A stretch of 64,000 bases of DNA from Actinomycetota bacterium (GCA_016870355.1 VGBR01000001.1:183574-247573); one strand, 5' to 3'; shown: positions 10,966 to 21,808, numbered from the stretch's first letter. Program-made: numbers and translations. Notes: a model not told the origin generated them from the letters alone.

Positions 10966-11790
10966 GTGCGCACTCGCTTCTCCCCGCGCGCCCTCGCGGT
11001 GCTCGTCACACTCTTCATCGCCGTTGTCTTCACTCCCGTCCTGTTCGCTGGTGCGAGTCACGCGGCACCCGCGGTGCAGACGCAGTGCTTCGACGACTCG
11101 CACGCCCGGTCGCGCACCGAGATCGACACCGATCTCGTGGTACCGCAGTTCGATCCCGCACTGGGCGAGCTGCTCGACGTAGCTCTCACCGGGCCGAGCA
11201 TCCACCTCGACACCGACGCCGTGTTCGAGAGCACCGCCGCGACGGCAGCCGTGTTTGCCGAGCGCATGGACTATCTGTTCATGGTCACCAGCCCCGGCGG
11301 CCTCCCCTCGCCCACCAGCCTCACCGGATCGATCCAGCGGGTGCCGATGCAGACCTTGGCGGCGTTCGATGGCGCGCTCGACTTCCTCGGCCCGAGCTCG
11401 GTCGCGCAGCCGTCGACGGCGTTGGACGACGCCGCGGCCAACATCACCAGCACCGATCCCGCGGTGCTCAGCGGCTTCACCGGCACCGGCACGATGGCGT
11501 TCCATCTCACCAGCACGATCAGCGAGACGTTCACCGGTGGCGGGGGCAACGTGCAAGCACAGATCAACACGTTCGCCTCAGCTGCGGTGCAGGTCTGCTA
11601 TCGCTACCAGCCGCCCGACGTGATCTCGACGGTGGTGACGCCGCCGGCCGCGCCACCACCGGTGGAGGCGACGCTGCCACTCACCGGCGGATCAACGGGA
11701 CCGCTCACGGTGGTCGGAGTGGCCGCGGTCGCGCTCGGCGTGGTGCTCGCTCGTAGAAACCGCGCGCCCCAGCCGAGTTTCGATCTGTAA
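10966..11790 (+). CDS. Secreted surface protein with LPxTG-like sorting signal
   Basis: Signal peptide; C-terminal LPLTGG - hydrophobic segment - RRN tail; GTG start. Confidence 0.75.
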   Translation: MRTRFSPRALAVLVTLFIAVVFTPVLFAGASHAAPAVQTQCFDDSHARSRTEIDTDLVVPQFDPALGELLDVALTGPSIHLDTDAVFESTAATAAVFAERMDYLFMVTSPGGLPSPTSLTGSIQRVPMQTLAAFDGALDFLGPSSVAQPSTALDDAAANITSTDPAVLSGFTGTGTMAFHLTSTISETFTGGGGNVQAQINTFASAAVQVCYRYQPPDVISTVVTPPAAPPPVEATLPLTGGSTGPLTVVGVAAVALGVVLARRNRAPQPSFDL

Positions 11791-12224
11791 GTCGAGTTGG
11801 CGCGACCACCTGTCGGCGCGCACGCACTTGCCCGCGCGTGCGCGTCGACAGCATGATCCCGATTGACCTAGGGCCGGGCGGGGGAGGTCGCTCGGTGTTG
11901 GAATGGATCGTCCGGTCCGGTTCCCGCAACGAGCGGTCACTGCCCAGCCCCACCGCTGCGGGAACCTCCGGATGAAGGGGCGCCCTGTCGAGGCGGATCT
12001 CGTGCCCAACCGCTTCCGGGGCGCCCCACCTTCTTCTCGTCGAGCACCTTCTTGTCGGTCCGCTCGGGCGCTTGCTTGAGCAACGGCTGACACGCACTGC
12101 TGTGTTCGCACGGCGTCTTCCCGTCGCCAGCCCAGATTCCGCTCTTGGGCGAAGCGCAGGCCGCTAGGCCCCGGCTCCCTGCGCCGTGGGATACCCACGC
12201 CGCGATCGGTAGCCTTTGCGCCTC

Positions 12225-13640
12225 ATGTCCTACGACCGGATGACCGCGCTCGACGCCAGCTTCTTGCAGCTGGAGCGGCTGGAGACGCCGATGCACGTCG
12301 GCGCGCTCACGGTGCTCGAAGGCGAGCCGTTCTTCGGCGCGGGTGATCGCTTCCGGCTGAACGAGGTGCGCGACCTCGTCGCCAACCGCCTTCACCTCAT
12401 CCCGCGGTTCCGCAAGAAGGTGATGACGGTTCCGCTCGAAGCCGGTCAGCCGATCTGGATCGACGACGAGCGGTTCGACATCGGGTACCACGTGCGACTC
12501 ACCGCGCTCCCCGCGCCGGGTTCACGGAGCCAGCTGCTGGCGTTGTTCGAGCGGGTGCAGGCGCAGCTGCTCGACCGCACGCGCCCGCTCTGGGAGCTGT
12601 GGTTCGTGGAAGGTCTCGAAGGCGGCAACGTCGCGCTGATCCAGAAGACGCACCACGCGCTCGTCGACGGCGTGTCGGGTGTCGACGTGGCCACGGTGCT
12701 GCTCGACCTCCAGCCCGAACCCGTGGTGCACGATGCACCCGAGTGGTCGCCGAGCCCCGCGCCTACTCCTGCCCGACTGCTGCTCGACACCGCGCGTGGC
12801 TACGTCGAGGGTACCGGCGCGGTGGCGCGCACCGCGCGCAACGCCCTGGAAGTTCCCCGGCGCGCCGCGGAGCGGCTCGGCACGTTCGCTCGTCAGCTGT
12901 CGACGCTCACCGAGGGCTCGCTCGTCGCGCCGCGCACATCGCTCAACAAGCCGGTGGTCGGACGCACCCGTCGGTTCGGCACGGTGCGCGTGCCGCTCGA
13001 CGACGTGAAGACGATTCGCCGGGCCTTCGGTGGCACCGTGAACGACGTGGTGCTCGCGGGTGTCACCGGTGGGTTGGCGCGGCTCCTCGAGTCACGGGGT
13101 GAGCTCGACCCCGACATGATGCTGAAGGTGTTCTGCCCGGTGTCGGTGCGCGACGAGTCCGAGCACATGCAGCTGGGCAATTGCATCTCGGCGATGTTCG
13201 TGCCGGTGCCCGTGGGGGAGCCGGATCCCATCACGCGTCTCTGCGCAGTGCAGGCCACCACCGCCGACCTCAAGGATCGTGAGCAGGCGCTCGCTGCCGC
13301 GACGCTCCTCGAGCTCACCAGCTTCGCCGCGCCCACGCTCGTGGGGCTCGCGGCGCGGCTCGCGCACCACCAGCCGCTCTTCAACGTGATCTGCACGAAC
13401 GTCCCCGGACCGCAGATCCCTCTCTATTGCATGGGTGCGCGCGTCCTCGAGGCGTACCCGATGGTGCCGCTGTCGCGGAACCTCAACGTCGGCATCGCGA
13501 TCCTCTCCTACTGCGGCAACCTCCAGATCGGGGTGCTGGCGGACCGCGATCAGTGGCCCGACCTCGAGGTGCTCGAAGCGGGCATCGACGACGCCTTCGC
13601 CGAGCTCACGAAGCTCGCCGAGGAACGCAACGACGCGTGA
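12225..13640 (+). CDS. Wax ester synthase / diacylglycerol acyltransferase (WS/DGAT)
   Basis: MTALDASFLQLE..PMHVG; HHALVDGVSGVDV (HHxxxDG); NDVVLAGVTGGL. Confidence 0.95.
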   Translation: MSYDRMTALDASFLQLERLETPMHVGALTVLEGEPFFGAGDRFRLNEVRDLVANRLHLIPRFRKKVMTVPLEAGQPIWIDDERFDIGYHVRLTALPAPGSRSQLLALFERVQAQLLDRTRPLWELWFVEGLEGGNVALIQKTHHALVDGVSGVDVATVLLDLQPEPVVHDAPEWSPSPAPTPARLLLDTARGYVEGTGAVARTARNALEVPRRAAERLGTFARQLSTLTEGSLVAPRTSLNKPVVGRTRRFGTVRVPLDDVKTIRRAFGGTVNDVVLAGVTGGLARLLESRGELDPDMMLKVFCPVSVRDESEHMQLGNCISAMFVPVPVGEPDPITRLCAVQATTADLKDREQALAAATLLELTSFAAPTLVGLAARLAHHQPLFNVICTNVPGPQIPLYCMGARVLEAYPMVPLSRNLNVGIAILSYCGNLQIGVLADRDQWPDLEVLEAGIDDAFAELTKLAEERNDA

Positions 13641-15067
13641 CCGCGATCTTCGAACGGGATGCTTGGGAGCTGGCCGACGGCGTGCGCGCGGGTGACCACA
13701 CGGCCAAAGAGCTCCTCGAGGCACATCTGGAGCGCATCGAGCGCCTGAACCCGACGCTCAACGCGGTCTGCCATCTCGACGTCGACGCGGCGAGGGCACG
13801 CGCCGAGCAGATCGACACCGAGGTCGCGGCGGGCAACGATCCCGGACCGCTCGCCGGCGTGCCGGTCGGGGTCAAGGAGCTCGCCAGCGTCGAAGGGTGG
13901 CCGTGCACCGACGCGTCGCTCGTGTACGCCGACCGCGTTGGCGCGCACGACGACACCGAGGTGGCGCGCGTGCGCGCCGCAGGTGCGGTGCTGGTCGGGC
14001 TCACCACCGCGTCGGAGTTCGGCATCGTGAGCTTTACGAACACGCCGCTGCACGGCACCACGCGCAACCCGTGGGACACCGCGCAGACGCCGGGCGGGTC
14101 TTCGGGTGGCTCCGCGTCCGCGGTTGCGGCCGGGATGCTCCCGGTGTGCACGGGTGGCGACGGCGGTGGGTCGATTCGCATCCCATCGTCGTACTGCGGG
14201 TTGCCCGGCATGAAGACGACGTACGGGCTCACGGGCACCGGACCGGGCCCGGCGAGCTTCTCGCAGACGTCGGTGCGGGGACCGATCGTGCGGTCGGTGC
14301 GCGACGCGGCTCGCTATCTCGATGTGATCGTCGGACCGACGCTGATGGATCCGATGTCACACCCGCGTCCGGCGCTGCGCTTCGAAGACGCGGTGGTATC
14401 GGGTGATGCGGTCGGCGCGCTGCGTGGCCTGCGCGTCGCGTGGTCGTCGACCCTCGGCTATGCCAGCACCGAGCAGGCCGTGGAGTCGGCAGTACGCGAA
14501 GCGGCCGACGCACTCATCGACGAGGCCGGGCTCGAGCTGGTCGAGCTGCCCGTCGAGCTCCCGAAGCCGGGAACCTCGTGGACCGTGCTCGGCACGATCT
14601 ACGAGATGGCGTTGCACTACGAGCACATCCGCGACCGCGTCGCCGATCTCGACGAGGTGGCACGGATGTCGGTCGCGTCGTTCGAGCACTTGAAGCCCGA
14701 GATCCTGCTGAAGGCGATCCGTGGTCGGTGGGCGACCGTCGAGGCCGCGGCCGCGGTGTTCTCCGACATCGACCTCCTGCTCACCCCGACCACTCCCACC
14801 ACCGCGTTCGCAGCAGAGGGCGCGTTGAGTGGAACCGTCAACGGCAAGGAGGTCTCACTCATGGGACTGTCGGCGCCGTTCACCGCGCCGTTCAACCTCA
14901 CCGGCCAGCCCGGGTGCAGCATCCCGGCGGGAATGGTCAACGGACTGCCGGTGGGTCTCCAGGTTGTGGCGCGACGTCACGAAGACGTGCAGTGCCTCGC
15001 GGCCGCGGCGGTGCTCGAGCAGGCGCGTCCGTGGCCGAAGCTCGCACCCCTCGCGTACGAGGGCTGA
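13637..15067 (+). CDS. Amidase (amidase-signature family)
   Basis: TAQTPGGSSGGSASAVAAGMLPVCTGGDGGGSIRIPSSYCGLPGMKTTYG; GTG start overlapping previous stop. Confidence 0.95.
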   Translation: MTAIFERDAWELADGVRAGDHTAKELLEAHLERIERLNPTLNAVCHLDVDAARARAEQIDTEVAAGNDPGPLAGVPVGVKELASVEGWPCTDASLVYADRVGAHDDTEVARVRAAGAVLVGLTTASEFGIVSFTNTPLHGTTRNPWDTAQTPGGSSGGSASAVAAGMLPVCTGGDGGGSIRIPSSYCGLPGMKTTYGLTGTGPGPASFSQTSVRGPIVRSVRDAARYLDVIVGPTLMDPMSHPRPALRFEDAVVSGDAVGALRGLRVAWSSTLGYASTEQAVESAVREAADALIDEAGLELVELPVELPKPGTSWTVLGTIYEMALHYEHIRDRVADLDEVARMSVASFEHLKPEILLKAIRGRWATVEAAAAVFSDIDLLLTPTTPTTAFAAEGALSGTVNGKEVSLMGLSAPFTAPFNLTGQPGCSIPAGMVNGLPVGLQVVARRHEDVQCLAAAAVLEQARPWPKLAPLAYEG

Positions 15068-15151
15068 GGCTTCCTCTCCTGATCGGGAACGATCAGTCGC
15101 AGTCGCGCAGCCCCATCTCTTCTGGTCTGGCCACGCGGCGCCTCCGGTAGT

Positions 15152-16381
15152 GTGCGCAGCGTGACCGCCACCGCGCGGCGGCCGGGTGACTCGGAACCTC
15201 GTGCACCCAGGCCCCACAAGCAGGAGCAAGAGCCCGCATCCGAGGACGTGACGGAGGTCGCGCCCGGCGTCATCCGCATGCAGCTGCCGATCTGGATGCC
15301 GGGCCTCGGCCACGTGAACATGTACGGGCTGCTCGACGACAAGGGCCTCGCCGTCGTCGACCCGGGCCTGCCTGGTCCCAAGTCGTGGCGCTCACTCAAA
15401 GCGCGCCTGAAGACGGCGGGATTCAAGGTCGGCGACATCCACACGGTGATCGTCACGCACTCGCACCCCGACCACTTCGGAGGCGCCGGCCGCATCAAGA
15501 AGGAGTCCGGCGCCAACCTCGTCACGCACAAGGCGTTCACCACGTGGTCGCTCGAGGAGTCCAGCCGACGGAACCACTTGCCGAGTGAAGAGGAAGCGGC
15601 CGAAGCCGAGCGCGTCGCGGCGGCGGCTGCGGAGGCGCTCGACATCGGTGGCGAAGAGATCCCGACGATCGCCGATCACGTCGACGACTACGAAGGCGAT
15701 CCGTTGCGTGACGGCCCGACCGAAGAGACCCAAGCCCGGTCAGTGCCATGGGGTGGTGAGACGCCGTGGGGTGGGAGCAAGCACCCGCTGCCACCCCTCA
15801 CTCGCCGGCTGGCGATCAAGGCGCTCCGATGGCTCTTCGCGCCACCGCGGCCTACGCAGCGCGTCGTGCACGGTGAGCGGTTGCAGCTCGCCGGGCGCGA
15901 GTGGGTGTCGATCCACACGCCCGGGCACACCGTCGACCACCTCTGCCTCTACGACCCCGCGCACGGCGTGCTCATCTCGGGTGATCACGTGCTGCCGTCG
16001 ATCACGCCGCACATCTCGGGCGTGGGCAACGGCGCCGACTCGTTGAAGTCCTACATCCAGACGCTCGACCTCGTCGCCGCGCTCGACGGCGTACGTCTCG
16101 GCCTGCCCGCGCACGGTCACCCGTTCGACGACGTGCCGGGTCGCGTCGACGCGATCAAGGAGCATCACGAGGAGCGCGTGGGGCTCTTGCGCGCCGCGTC
16201 CGAAGGATTGGGTCCCGCCACCGTCCAACAGCTGTGCCACGAGATCTTCCCGCGGCGCCACTGGGGCGTGATGGCCGAGAGCGAGACGTTCGCCCACCTC
16301 GAGCACATGGTCATCGCCGGTGAAGCCGAGCGTTGGGACGACCGCGGTCGTCTGCTCTATCGCGCTGCGCCGGCTGCCTAG
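15152..16381 (+). CDS. Metallo-beta-lactamase fold hydrolase
   Basis: VIVTHSHPDHFGGAGRI; HTPGHTVDHLCLYDPAHGVLISGDHVLPSITPHI. Confidence 0.93.
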   Translation: MRSVTATARRPGDSEPRAPRPHKQEQEPASEDVTEVAPGVIRMQLPIWMPGLGHVNMYGLLDDKGLAVVDPGLPGPKSWRSLKARLKTAGFKVGDIHTVIVTHSHPDHFGGAGRIKKESGANLVTHKAFTTWSLEESSRRNHLPSEEEAAEAERVAAAAAEALDIGGEEIPTIADHVDDYEGDPLRDGPTEETQARSVPWGGETPWGGSKHPLPPLTRRLAIKALRWLFAPPRPTQRVVHGERLQLAGREWVSIHTPGHTVDHLCLYDPAHGVLISGDHVLPSITPHISGVGNGADSLKSYIQTLDLVAALDGVRLGLPAHGHPFDDVPGRVDAIKEHHEERVGLLRAASEGLGPATVQQLCHEIFPRRHWGVMAESETFAHLEHMVIAGEAERWDDRGRLLYRAAPAA

Positions 16382-17298
16382 CTCGCGGTCACTCCGAGCT
16401 CGTCGAGGATCAACGGCGCGAGCCAGGCCGCGCCTTCGGGAGTGAGGTGTCGGCCGTCGCCACCGCGTGGGGCCAAGCCCGGCGCGATCTCGAGCGGACA
16501 GAGTGCGCCGCCGTACGGGCACAACCACTTGCTCAGTCGGAGCATCGAGAAGCGCGCGGGATCCTGCGCGATGACGAGGTGGAGGATCTCGGCGTGGTGC
16601 TCGAGCGAGCTGTACGCCGCCGGGTCGGGCGGACCGAACCGGAGGCTCGGTGACTGCGGCGCCGGAAGGAAGAACACGATCCGGCGGCCACTACCGGGTG
16701 GGGCGACGATGTCAGCGGTCTCGCGGATGAGCGCGGCGATGCGCACGCGACCTTCGGGCGTGGCGGGATCGGCGATCGTCCCGTCGATCAAGCGCCGCGA
16801 CGCGTCGAAGCTCGACAGCCAGAGCACCGTCGATGCCGGGGTCGCGGCGACCTGCGCGCGCCATGTGGTCTCGAGGTTGTGGAGACATGTCGGTGCCCAT
16901 GGGAGCCAATTCCCGTCGGCAGAGACCGGGAGGCCGCCGATGTTCCCGCAGCCCGACACCGTGATCGGCACGACCGACGCGCCCCGACTGGCCGCGACCG
17001 GCGCCAGGCCGCGTGCGAGGTTGCCGCCCAAGGAGTCGCCCATGAAGACCATGGCTGCACGCGGGCCGATGACCGCGGGGGATTCGAGTGGATGCACGGT
17101 GGTGGTCGTGGTGGGGAGCGCGGACGCGGGCGTGCGATTCCCGGCGGCGGTGCCCTGTCCTACGGGTGCGCGGCTCTCCGAGAGGAAGAGACCGATCGTG
17201 ACGGCCACCACCACCAGAGCCGCCGATCCGGCCACCGCCCACCTGCGCGAACGCACGATCCCCCCAACCCGCCTGGCTGCTGCCCTCGCCCAGCACAA
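16378..17298 (-). CDS. SGNH/GDSL-like membrane-anchored hydrolase
   Basis: N-terminal TM; MVFMGDSLGGNLARGLAPVAASRG; late RHLTPEGAAWLAPLI. Confidence 0.75.
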   Translation of the reverse strand: MCWARAAARRVGGIVRSRRWAVAGSAALVVVAVTIGLFLSESRAPVGQGTAAGNRTPASALPTTTTTVHPLESPAVIGPRAAMVFMGDSLGGNLARGLAPVAASRGASVVPITVSGCGNIGGLPVSADGNWLPWAPTCLHNLETTWRAQVAATPASTVLWLSSFDASRRLIDGTIADPATPEGRVRIAALIRETADIVAPPGSGRRIVFFLPAPQSPSLRFGPPDPAAYSSLEHHAEILHLVIAQDPARFSMLRLSKWLCPYGGALCPLEIAPGLAPRGGDGRHLTPEGAAWLAPLILDELGVTAS

Positions 17299-17361
17299 CA
17301 GTGGCCCGTGTAGGCGATTTCGTCCACCCGGTCGTCGAGCGATGACCGGTAGCGTGCCCTC

Positions 17362-18690
17362 GTGGCCGACGTCACCGCTGAGACGACCGACCTGCTCCAG
17401 CAGCTGATCCGCAACGAGTGCGTGAACGACGGCACGGTTGCCTCAGGCGGGGAGACCCAAAGCGTCGACCTGCTCGAGTCGTACCTCGCTGGGAGCGGCC
17501 TCGACGTCGAGCGGTACGAGCCCCAACCGGGGCGCGGCAGCCTCGTGGCGCGCATCGAAGGCTCGGACCCCACGGCGCCGAGCCTGCTGCTGATGGGTCA
17601 CACCGATGTGGTGCCGGTCAACCCCGATGGTTGGTCGCGCGATCCCTTCTCCGGTGATGTGATCGACGGCTTCGTGTGGGGGCGCGGCGCCGTCGACATG
17701 CTCAACATCACTGCGTCACAAGCCGTCGCGTTCCGGCGGCTGGCCGACGGCGGCTTCAAGCCGAAGGGCTCGTTGATCTACCTCGCGGTCGCCGACGAGG
17801 AGGCGCTCGGCACGTGGGGGGCGCGGTGGCTCGTCGAGCACGAACGCGATGCCGTGTACGCCGACTACGTCCTCACTGAATCGGGCGGCTATCAGATGCC
17901 GACCGCGGACGGCGTGCGACTTCCGGTGCTCACCGCGGAGAAGGGGACGTTCTGGACGAAGCTGCGGATCCGAGGGACACCGGGACACGGCTCGCAACCG
18001 TTCCGCACCGACAACGCGGTCGTGACCGCGGCCGAAGTGGTGCGACGCATCCACGAGTTCCAGCCGCAGAGCCAGATCCACGACGTGTGGCGGAAGTTCG
18101 TGGAAGCGATGTCGTACCCCGAGGAGATCACGAAGGCGTTCCTCGATCCCCAGGGCTTGCGCGATGCGCTCGCCGAGCTTCCGCTCGGGATGTCACGTCT
18201 CGTGCACGCGTGCACGCACACGACGTTCGCACCCACGATCATGCACGGTGGCACGAAGACGAACGTCATCCCCGACTACGTGGAGCTCGAGGTCGACATC
18301 CGCACGATGCCGGGCCAGAGCGGTGAAGACGCGCATGCACTGCTGCGCGAAGCACTCGGCGATCTCGCCGACCGCGTCGAGATCGAGTCGAACGACGACC
18401 CGGCGACCGAGTCACCGATCGACACGCCCCTGTGGGACACGCTCGCGCGCGTCAGCGGTCGGATGGTCGAGGGTTCGGCGCTCGTGCCGTTCCTGATGGT
18501 GGGCGGCACCGACAACCGCTACTTCCGGCGCGCCGGCTCGGTGGGCTACGGGTTCGCGCTGTTCAGCCGGCGCCTGTCGTTCGAGGACTACGCCACCATG
18601 TTCCACGGCAACGATGAGCGCGTCGACGTCGAGTCGTTGGCCTTGTCGGAGGAACTGTGGGAGGCAGTGGCGCGCGATCTCCTCGAGTAG
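17362..18690 (+). CDS. M20 family metallopeptidase
   Basis: LLLMGHTDVVPVNPDGWSRDPFSGDVIDGFVWGRGAVDM. Confidence 0.94.
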   Translation: MADVTAETTDLLQQLIRNECVNDGTVASGGETQSVDLLESYLAGSGLDVERYEPQPGRGSLVARIEGSDPTAPSLLLMGHTDVVPVNPDGWSRDPFSGDVIDGFVWGRGAVDMLNITASQAVAFRRLADGGFKPKGSLIYLAVADEEALGTWGARWLVEHERDAVYADYVLTESGGYQMPTADGVRLPVLTAEKGTFWTKLRIRGTPGHGSQPFRTDNAVVTAAEVVRRIHEFQPQSQIHDVWRKFVEAMSYPEEITKAFLDPQGLRDALAELPLGMSRLVHACTHTTFAPTIMHGGTKTNVIPDYVELEVDIRTMPGQSGEDAHALLREALGDLADRVEIESNDDPATESPIDTPLWDTLARVSGRMVEGSALVPFLMVGGTDNRYFRRAGSVGYGFALFSRRLSFEDYATMFHGNDERVDVESLALSEELWEAVARDLLE

Positions 18691-18719
18691 CGCGCCGCCG
18701 GAGGCGACCAAATGCGGGC

Positions 18720-19601
18720 TTACCCCTCGCGTTGATCCCTGAGGAAGCGTTCGACTTCCTTCGCCAGCTCGTCACCTGAGGGAAGGTTGGCGCCCCAGGA
18801 CGTCTCCGCGTCGGGTTCGGCGGCGTCGAAGCGCTCCTCGAGCGTGCGCACGTACCCGCGGACGTCGTCGTCGGACGCGGCCACCTCATCCACCTTCTCG
18901 CGCCACGCGACCGCGGTGCGTTCGAGCCGCCCGAGATCGAGCTGGAGGTCGAGCAGGCCCGCGGCGCGGTCGAGCAGCGCGAGCGTTGCCGGCGGGTTCG
19001 GCGGGGCCGCGAGGTAGTGCGGCACCGGCGCCCAGAGGGACACCGAGTCGATGCCTTGCGACCGGCAGTGGTCGTGGAGCACACCGACGATGCCGGTGGG
19101 ACCCTCGTAGCGGGACTGCGCCAGCCCGAGGCGCGCCACGAGGTCGGGATCGGTCGCAGTACCGGTGACCCGGGCCTCGCGCGTATGGGGGACATCGGCG
19201 AGCAGCGCACCGAACGTGATCACCATCTCGCACGACGTCGCTTGTGCGACCGACACCACGGCGCGGCAGAACGAGTGCCACTTGTAGCTCGGCTCGACGC
19301 CGCGCAGCACCACGAGGTCGCGCTCGTCGCGGGGGACGGTGAAGAAGATGTTCTCCGGCCACGTGATCGAGCGCGTCACGCCGCCGGCCAAGGTCACGTG
19401 CGGGCGCCGGGATTGGAAGTCGAAGTGCACTTCAGGGTCGATCGACGCCACTCGTTCGGCCTCGCCCGTGCCGTGCTGAGTGAGCCAGACCGCCGCATTC
19501 GAAGCCGCATCAGCGGCGTCGTTCCAACCCTCGAAACCCGCCAGCAGCACCGGTCGTTGCAGGTCGGGCGAATTTCGCTCCCAGGTGAGTCCATCAACCA
19601 C
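18720..19601 (-). CDS. PAC2 family protein
   Basis: RPVLLAGFEGWNDAADAASNAAVWL; GVEPSYKWHSFCRAVVSVA; LWAPVPHYLAAPPNPPATLALL. Confidence 0.9.
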   Translation of the reverse strand: MVDGLTWERNSPDLQRPVLLAGFEGWNDAADAASNAAVWLTQHGTGEAERVASIDPEVHFDFQSRRPHVTLAGGVTRSITWPENIFFTVPRDERDLVVLRGVEPSYKWHSFCRAVVSVAQATSCEMVITFGALLADVPHTREARVTGTATDPDLVARLGLAQSRYEGPTGIVGVLHDHCRSQGIDSVSLWAPVPHYLAAPPNPPATLALLDRAAGLLDLQLDLGRLERTAVAWREKVDEVAASDDDVRGYVRTLEERFDAAEPDAETSWGANLPSGDELAKEVERFLRDQREG

Positions 19602-19683
19602 GTTGCAACCCTACGTCGGTGGGGTAACCCCTTCGTGGTCGACTCATGAAGAGGATCGACCACAACGTGCCTGGGATCTACAG

Positions 19684-20886
19684 CTAGGCGATCGCCTCCG
19701 CGGCACGCAGCGCGCTGATCTCGTCGACGCCGTAGCCGAGCTCGGCAAGGATCTCTTCGGTGTGCTGGCCGATGTCGGGCGCACCCCGCCTCACCTCCAC
19801 CATCTGGTCGTCGAACTGCATCGGCGCCGTTGCCACGCGGCACGTCGGATGGTCGGGATGGGGAGCCAGGTAGCCGTTCGCGACCACCTGTGGGTCATCG
19901 ATCACGTCGAGCATCGACTGGAGCCAGGCGAAGATCGTGTCCTCGGCCTCAAGGCGTGTTCGCAGATCCTCCAACGTCGAGCCGCCGATCTTGTTGGCGA
20001 TGGCCTTGTGCAGTGACTCGCGGTTGTCGGCGCGCGCTTGGGTGTCGGCGTACCGCGGGTCTTCGATGAGCTCGTCGAGCCCGAGTGCACGACACGTCGG
20101 TGCGAAGTGACGCATGTCGTCGAGCATGTTGAGCAGGAGCCAGCGCTGGTCGCCGGTTCGGTACGAGCCGACCAACGGGTTGGAGAGCGCACCGGTCGCA
20201 CCGAGTGGCTTCGGGTCTTCGCGCAGGATCGTGGTGGACGTCATGTCCATGCCGAGCTGCCAGATCGCGGTGTTGAGGAGCGCGACGTCGACGATGACGC
20301 CCTTGCCGGTCTTCTCGCGCTTGTAGAGCGCGGCTCCGATCCCGCCGGCGAGCATCGCGCCGCTTGGAAGATCACCCATCGCGCCGCGCTGCATGATCAG
20401 TGGACCGTCGGGCGGCGTGAGCGTGTGCCCGAGTCCGCCTCGAGCCCAGAAGCTCACGGCGTCGAAGCCACCCTTGTCGGCGTCGGGACCACGTTGCCCT
20501 TGGCCGTGGCCCTTCGCGTAGACCAGACGCGGGTTCACCTTGAACAGGTCGTCGGGGGTGACACGCAGCTTGTCGCGCGCGTTGGGCAGGAAGTTCGTGA
20601 GGAACACATCGGCGCCTTCGATGAGCTTGTCGAAGACAGCCCGCCCCTCGGGCACGCGGAGGTCGAGCGCGATGCCGCGCTTGTTGCGGTTGCAGAGCTG
20701 CCAGAGGAAGTTGAAGTCGCCGGTGTCGGCGGCGAAGCCCGACTTGATCACCTGACGCAGCGGATCGCCCTGGGGTGCTTCGACCTTGATGACCTCGGCG
20801 CCCCAGTCACCCAACGTCGCGCCGCACGCGGGCACGAACCCGTGGATGGCGAGCTCCACCACCTTGACGCCGTCCAACACATCCAT
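19684..20886 (-). CDS. CaiB/BaiF family III CoA-transferase
   Basis: MDVLDGVKVVELAIHGFVPACGATLGDWGAEVIKVEAPQGDPLR; NKRGIALDLRVPEG. Confidence 0.94.
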   Translation of the reverse strand: MDVLDGVKVVELAIHGFVPACGATLGDWGAEVIKVEAPQGDPLRQVIKSGFAADTGDFNFLWQLCNRNKRGIALDLRVPEGRAVFDKLIEGADVFLTNFLPNARDKLRVTPDDLFKVNPRLVYAKGHGQGQRGPDADKGGFDAVSFWARGGLGHTLTPPDGPLIMQRGAMGDLPSGAMLAGGIGAALYKREKTGKGVIVDVALLNTAIWQLGMDMTSTTILREDPKPLGATGALSNPLVGSYRTGDQRWLLLNMLDDMRHFAPTCRALGLDELIEDPRYADTQARADNRESLHKAIANKIGGSTLEDLRTRLEAEDTIFAWLQSMLDVIDDPQVVANGYLAPHPDHPTCRVATAPMQFDDQMVEVRRGAPDIGQHTEEILAELGYGVDEISALRAAEAIA

Positions 20887-21022
20887 GATTCCTCCCGTGT
20901 CCGCTGCGGCGCAGGGTACCTGCGCCGCGGACGCTCACCAGCGGGTGCGAGCGCCCTCGCTGCGCTCGGTCGCCGCCGGTATTCGACGATCCCGAAACGG
21001 CGTGTTCTGCCACACTGCTGCG

Positions 21023-21808
21023 ATGTCTGGTGCCACCGAGCCGCGTCTTCGCGCGCCCGTGTTCGAGGCCCGCGGCCTCGTGAAGGAGTACAAGCGCGTC
21101 CGGGCCGTGGACGGCATCGACCTCACGGTCGCCGCCGGTGAGCGCGTCGCGCTCCTCGGGCCGAACGGCGCGGGCAAGACCACGACGTTGCTGATGCTGC
21201 TCGGTGTGATCACCCCTGACGCGGGCGAGATCGAGATCGTCGGCCGCCACCTCCCCAAGGAGCGCAGCGCAGCGATGGAGCAGGTTGGCTTCGCCGCGGG
21301 GTACCTGCCACTGCCGGAGCGCCTGCGGGTGCGCGAGTTCCTCGAGCTCTTCGGCCGCCTCTACGGGTTGCGCCATCCCGCGCCGGCGGTGGAGCAGGGG
21401 CTCGAGCGCTTTGCGATCACCCACCTCGCGTCCGCGATGGGCAACGAGCTCTCGTCAGGGCAACGCACGCTGGTGGGGATCATCAAGGCCACCCTCAATC
21501 GACCACGTCTGCTCGTGCTCGACGAGCCCACCGCCTCGCTCGACCCCAACGTGGCGCGTCGTGTGCGCGCAGGTCTCGAACGACTGTGTGCAGAAGAGGG
21601 AACCGCGCTGTTGGTCACCAGTCACAACATGGTCGAGGTCGAGCGCCTCTGCGAGCGCGTCGTGTTCGTCTCGGCGGGCAAGGTCGTGGCTGACGGCACG
21701 CCCGAAGCGGTGGCGGCCCGCTTCGGTCGAGACGACCTGGAGGGCGTGTTCCTGCACCTTGCTGACGGGGGCGTCGCTCATGAACCTGACCAGGAGCAGG
21801 TCTCGTGA
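21023..21808 (+). CDS. ABC transporter ATP-binding protein
   Basis: Walker A LLGPNGAGKTTTL, signature LSSGQR, Walker B LLVLDEPTASLDP. Confidence 0.95.
   Translation: MSGATEPRLRAPVFEARGLVKEYKRVRAVDGIDLTVAAGERVALLGPNGAGKTTTLLMLLGVITPDAGEIEIVGRHLPKERSAAMEQVGFAAGYLPLPERLRVREFLELFGRLYGLRHPAPAVEQGLERFAITHLASAMGNELSSGQRTLVGIIKATLNRPRLLVLDEPTASLDPNVARRVRAGLERLCAEEGTALLVTSHNMVEVERLCERVVFVSAGKVVADGTPEAVAARFGRDDLEGVFLHLADGGVAHEPDQEQVS

Noticed and set aside
11800-12200. Minus-strand Cys-containing small ORF (ACASPKSGIWAGDGKTPCEHSSACQPLLKQAPERTDKK)
   Set aside because: Frame runs through into the WS/DGAT gene without a clear start; cannot support as a gene by eye.
20940-20980. Third copy of the palindromic element (gcgagcgccctcgctgcgctcggtcgcc)
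   Set aside because: Shares only parts (ccctcgctgcg, ggtcgc) and lacks the central hairpin; could be a decayed copy but too weak to claim.
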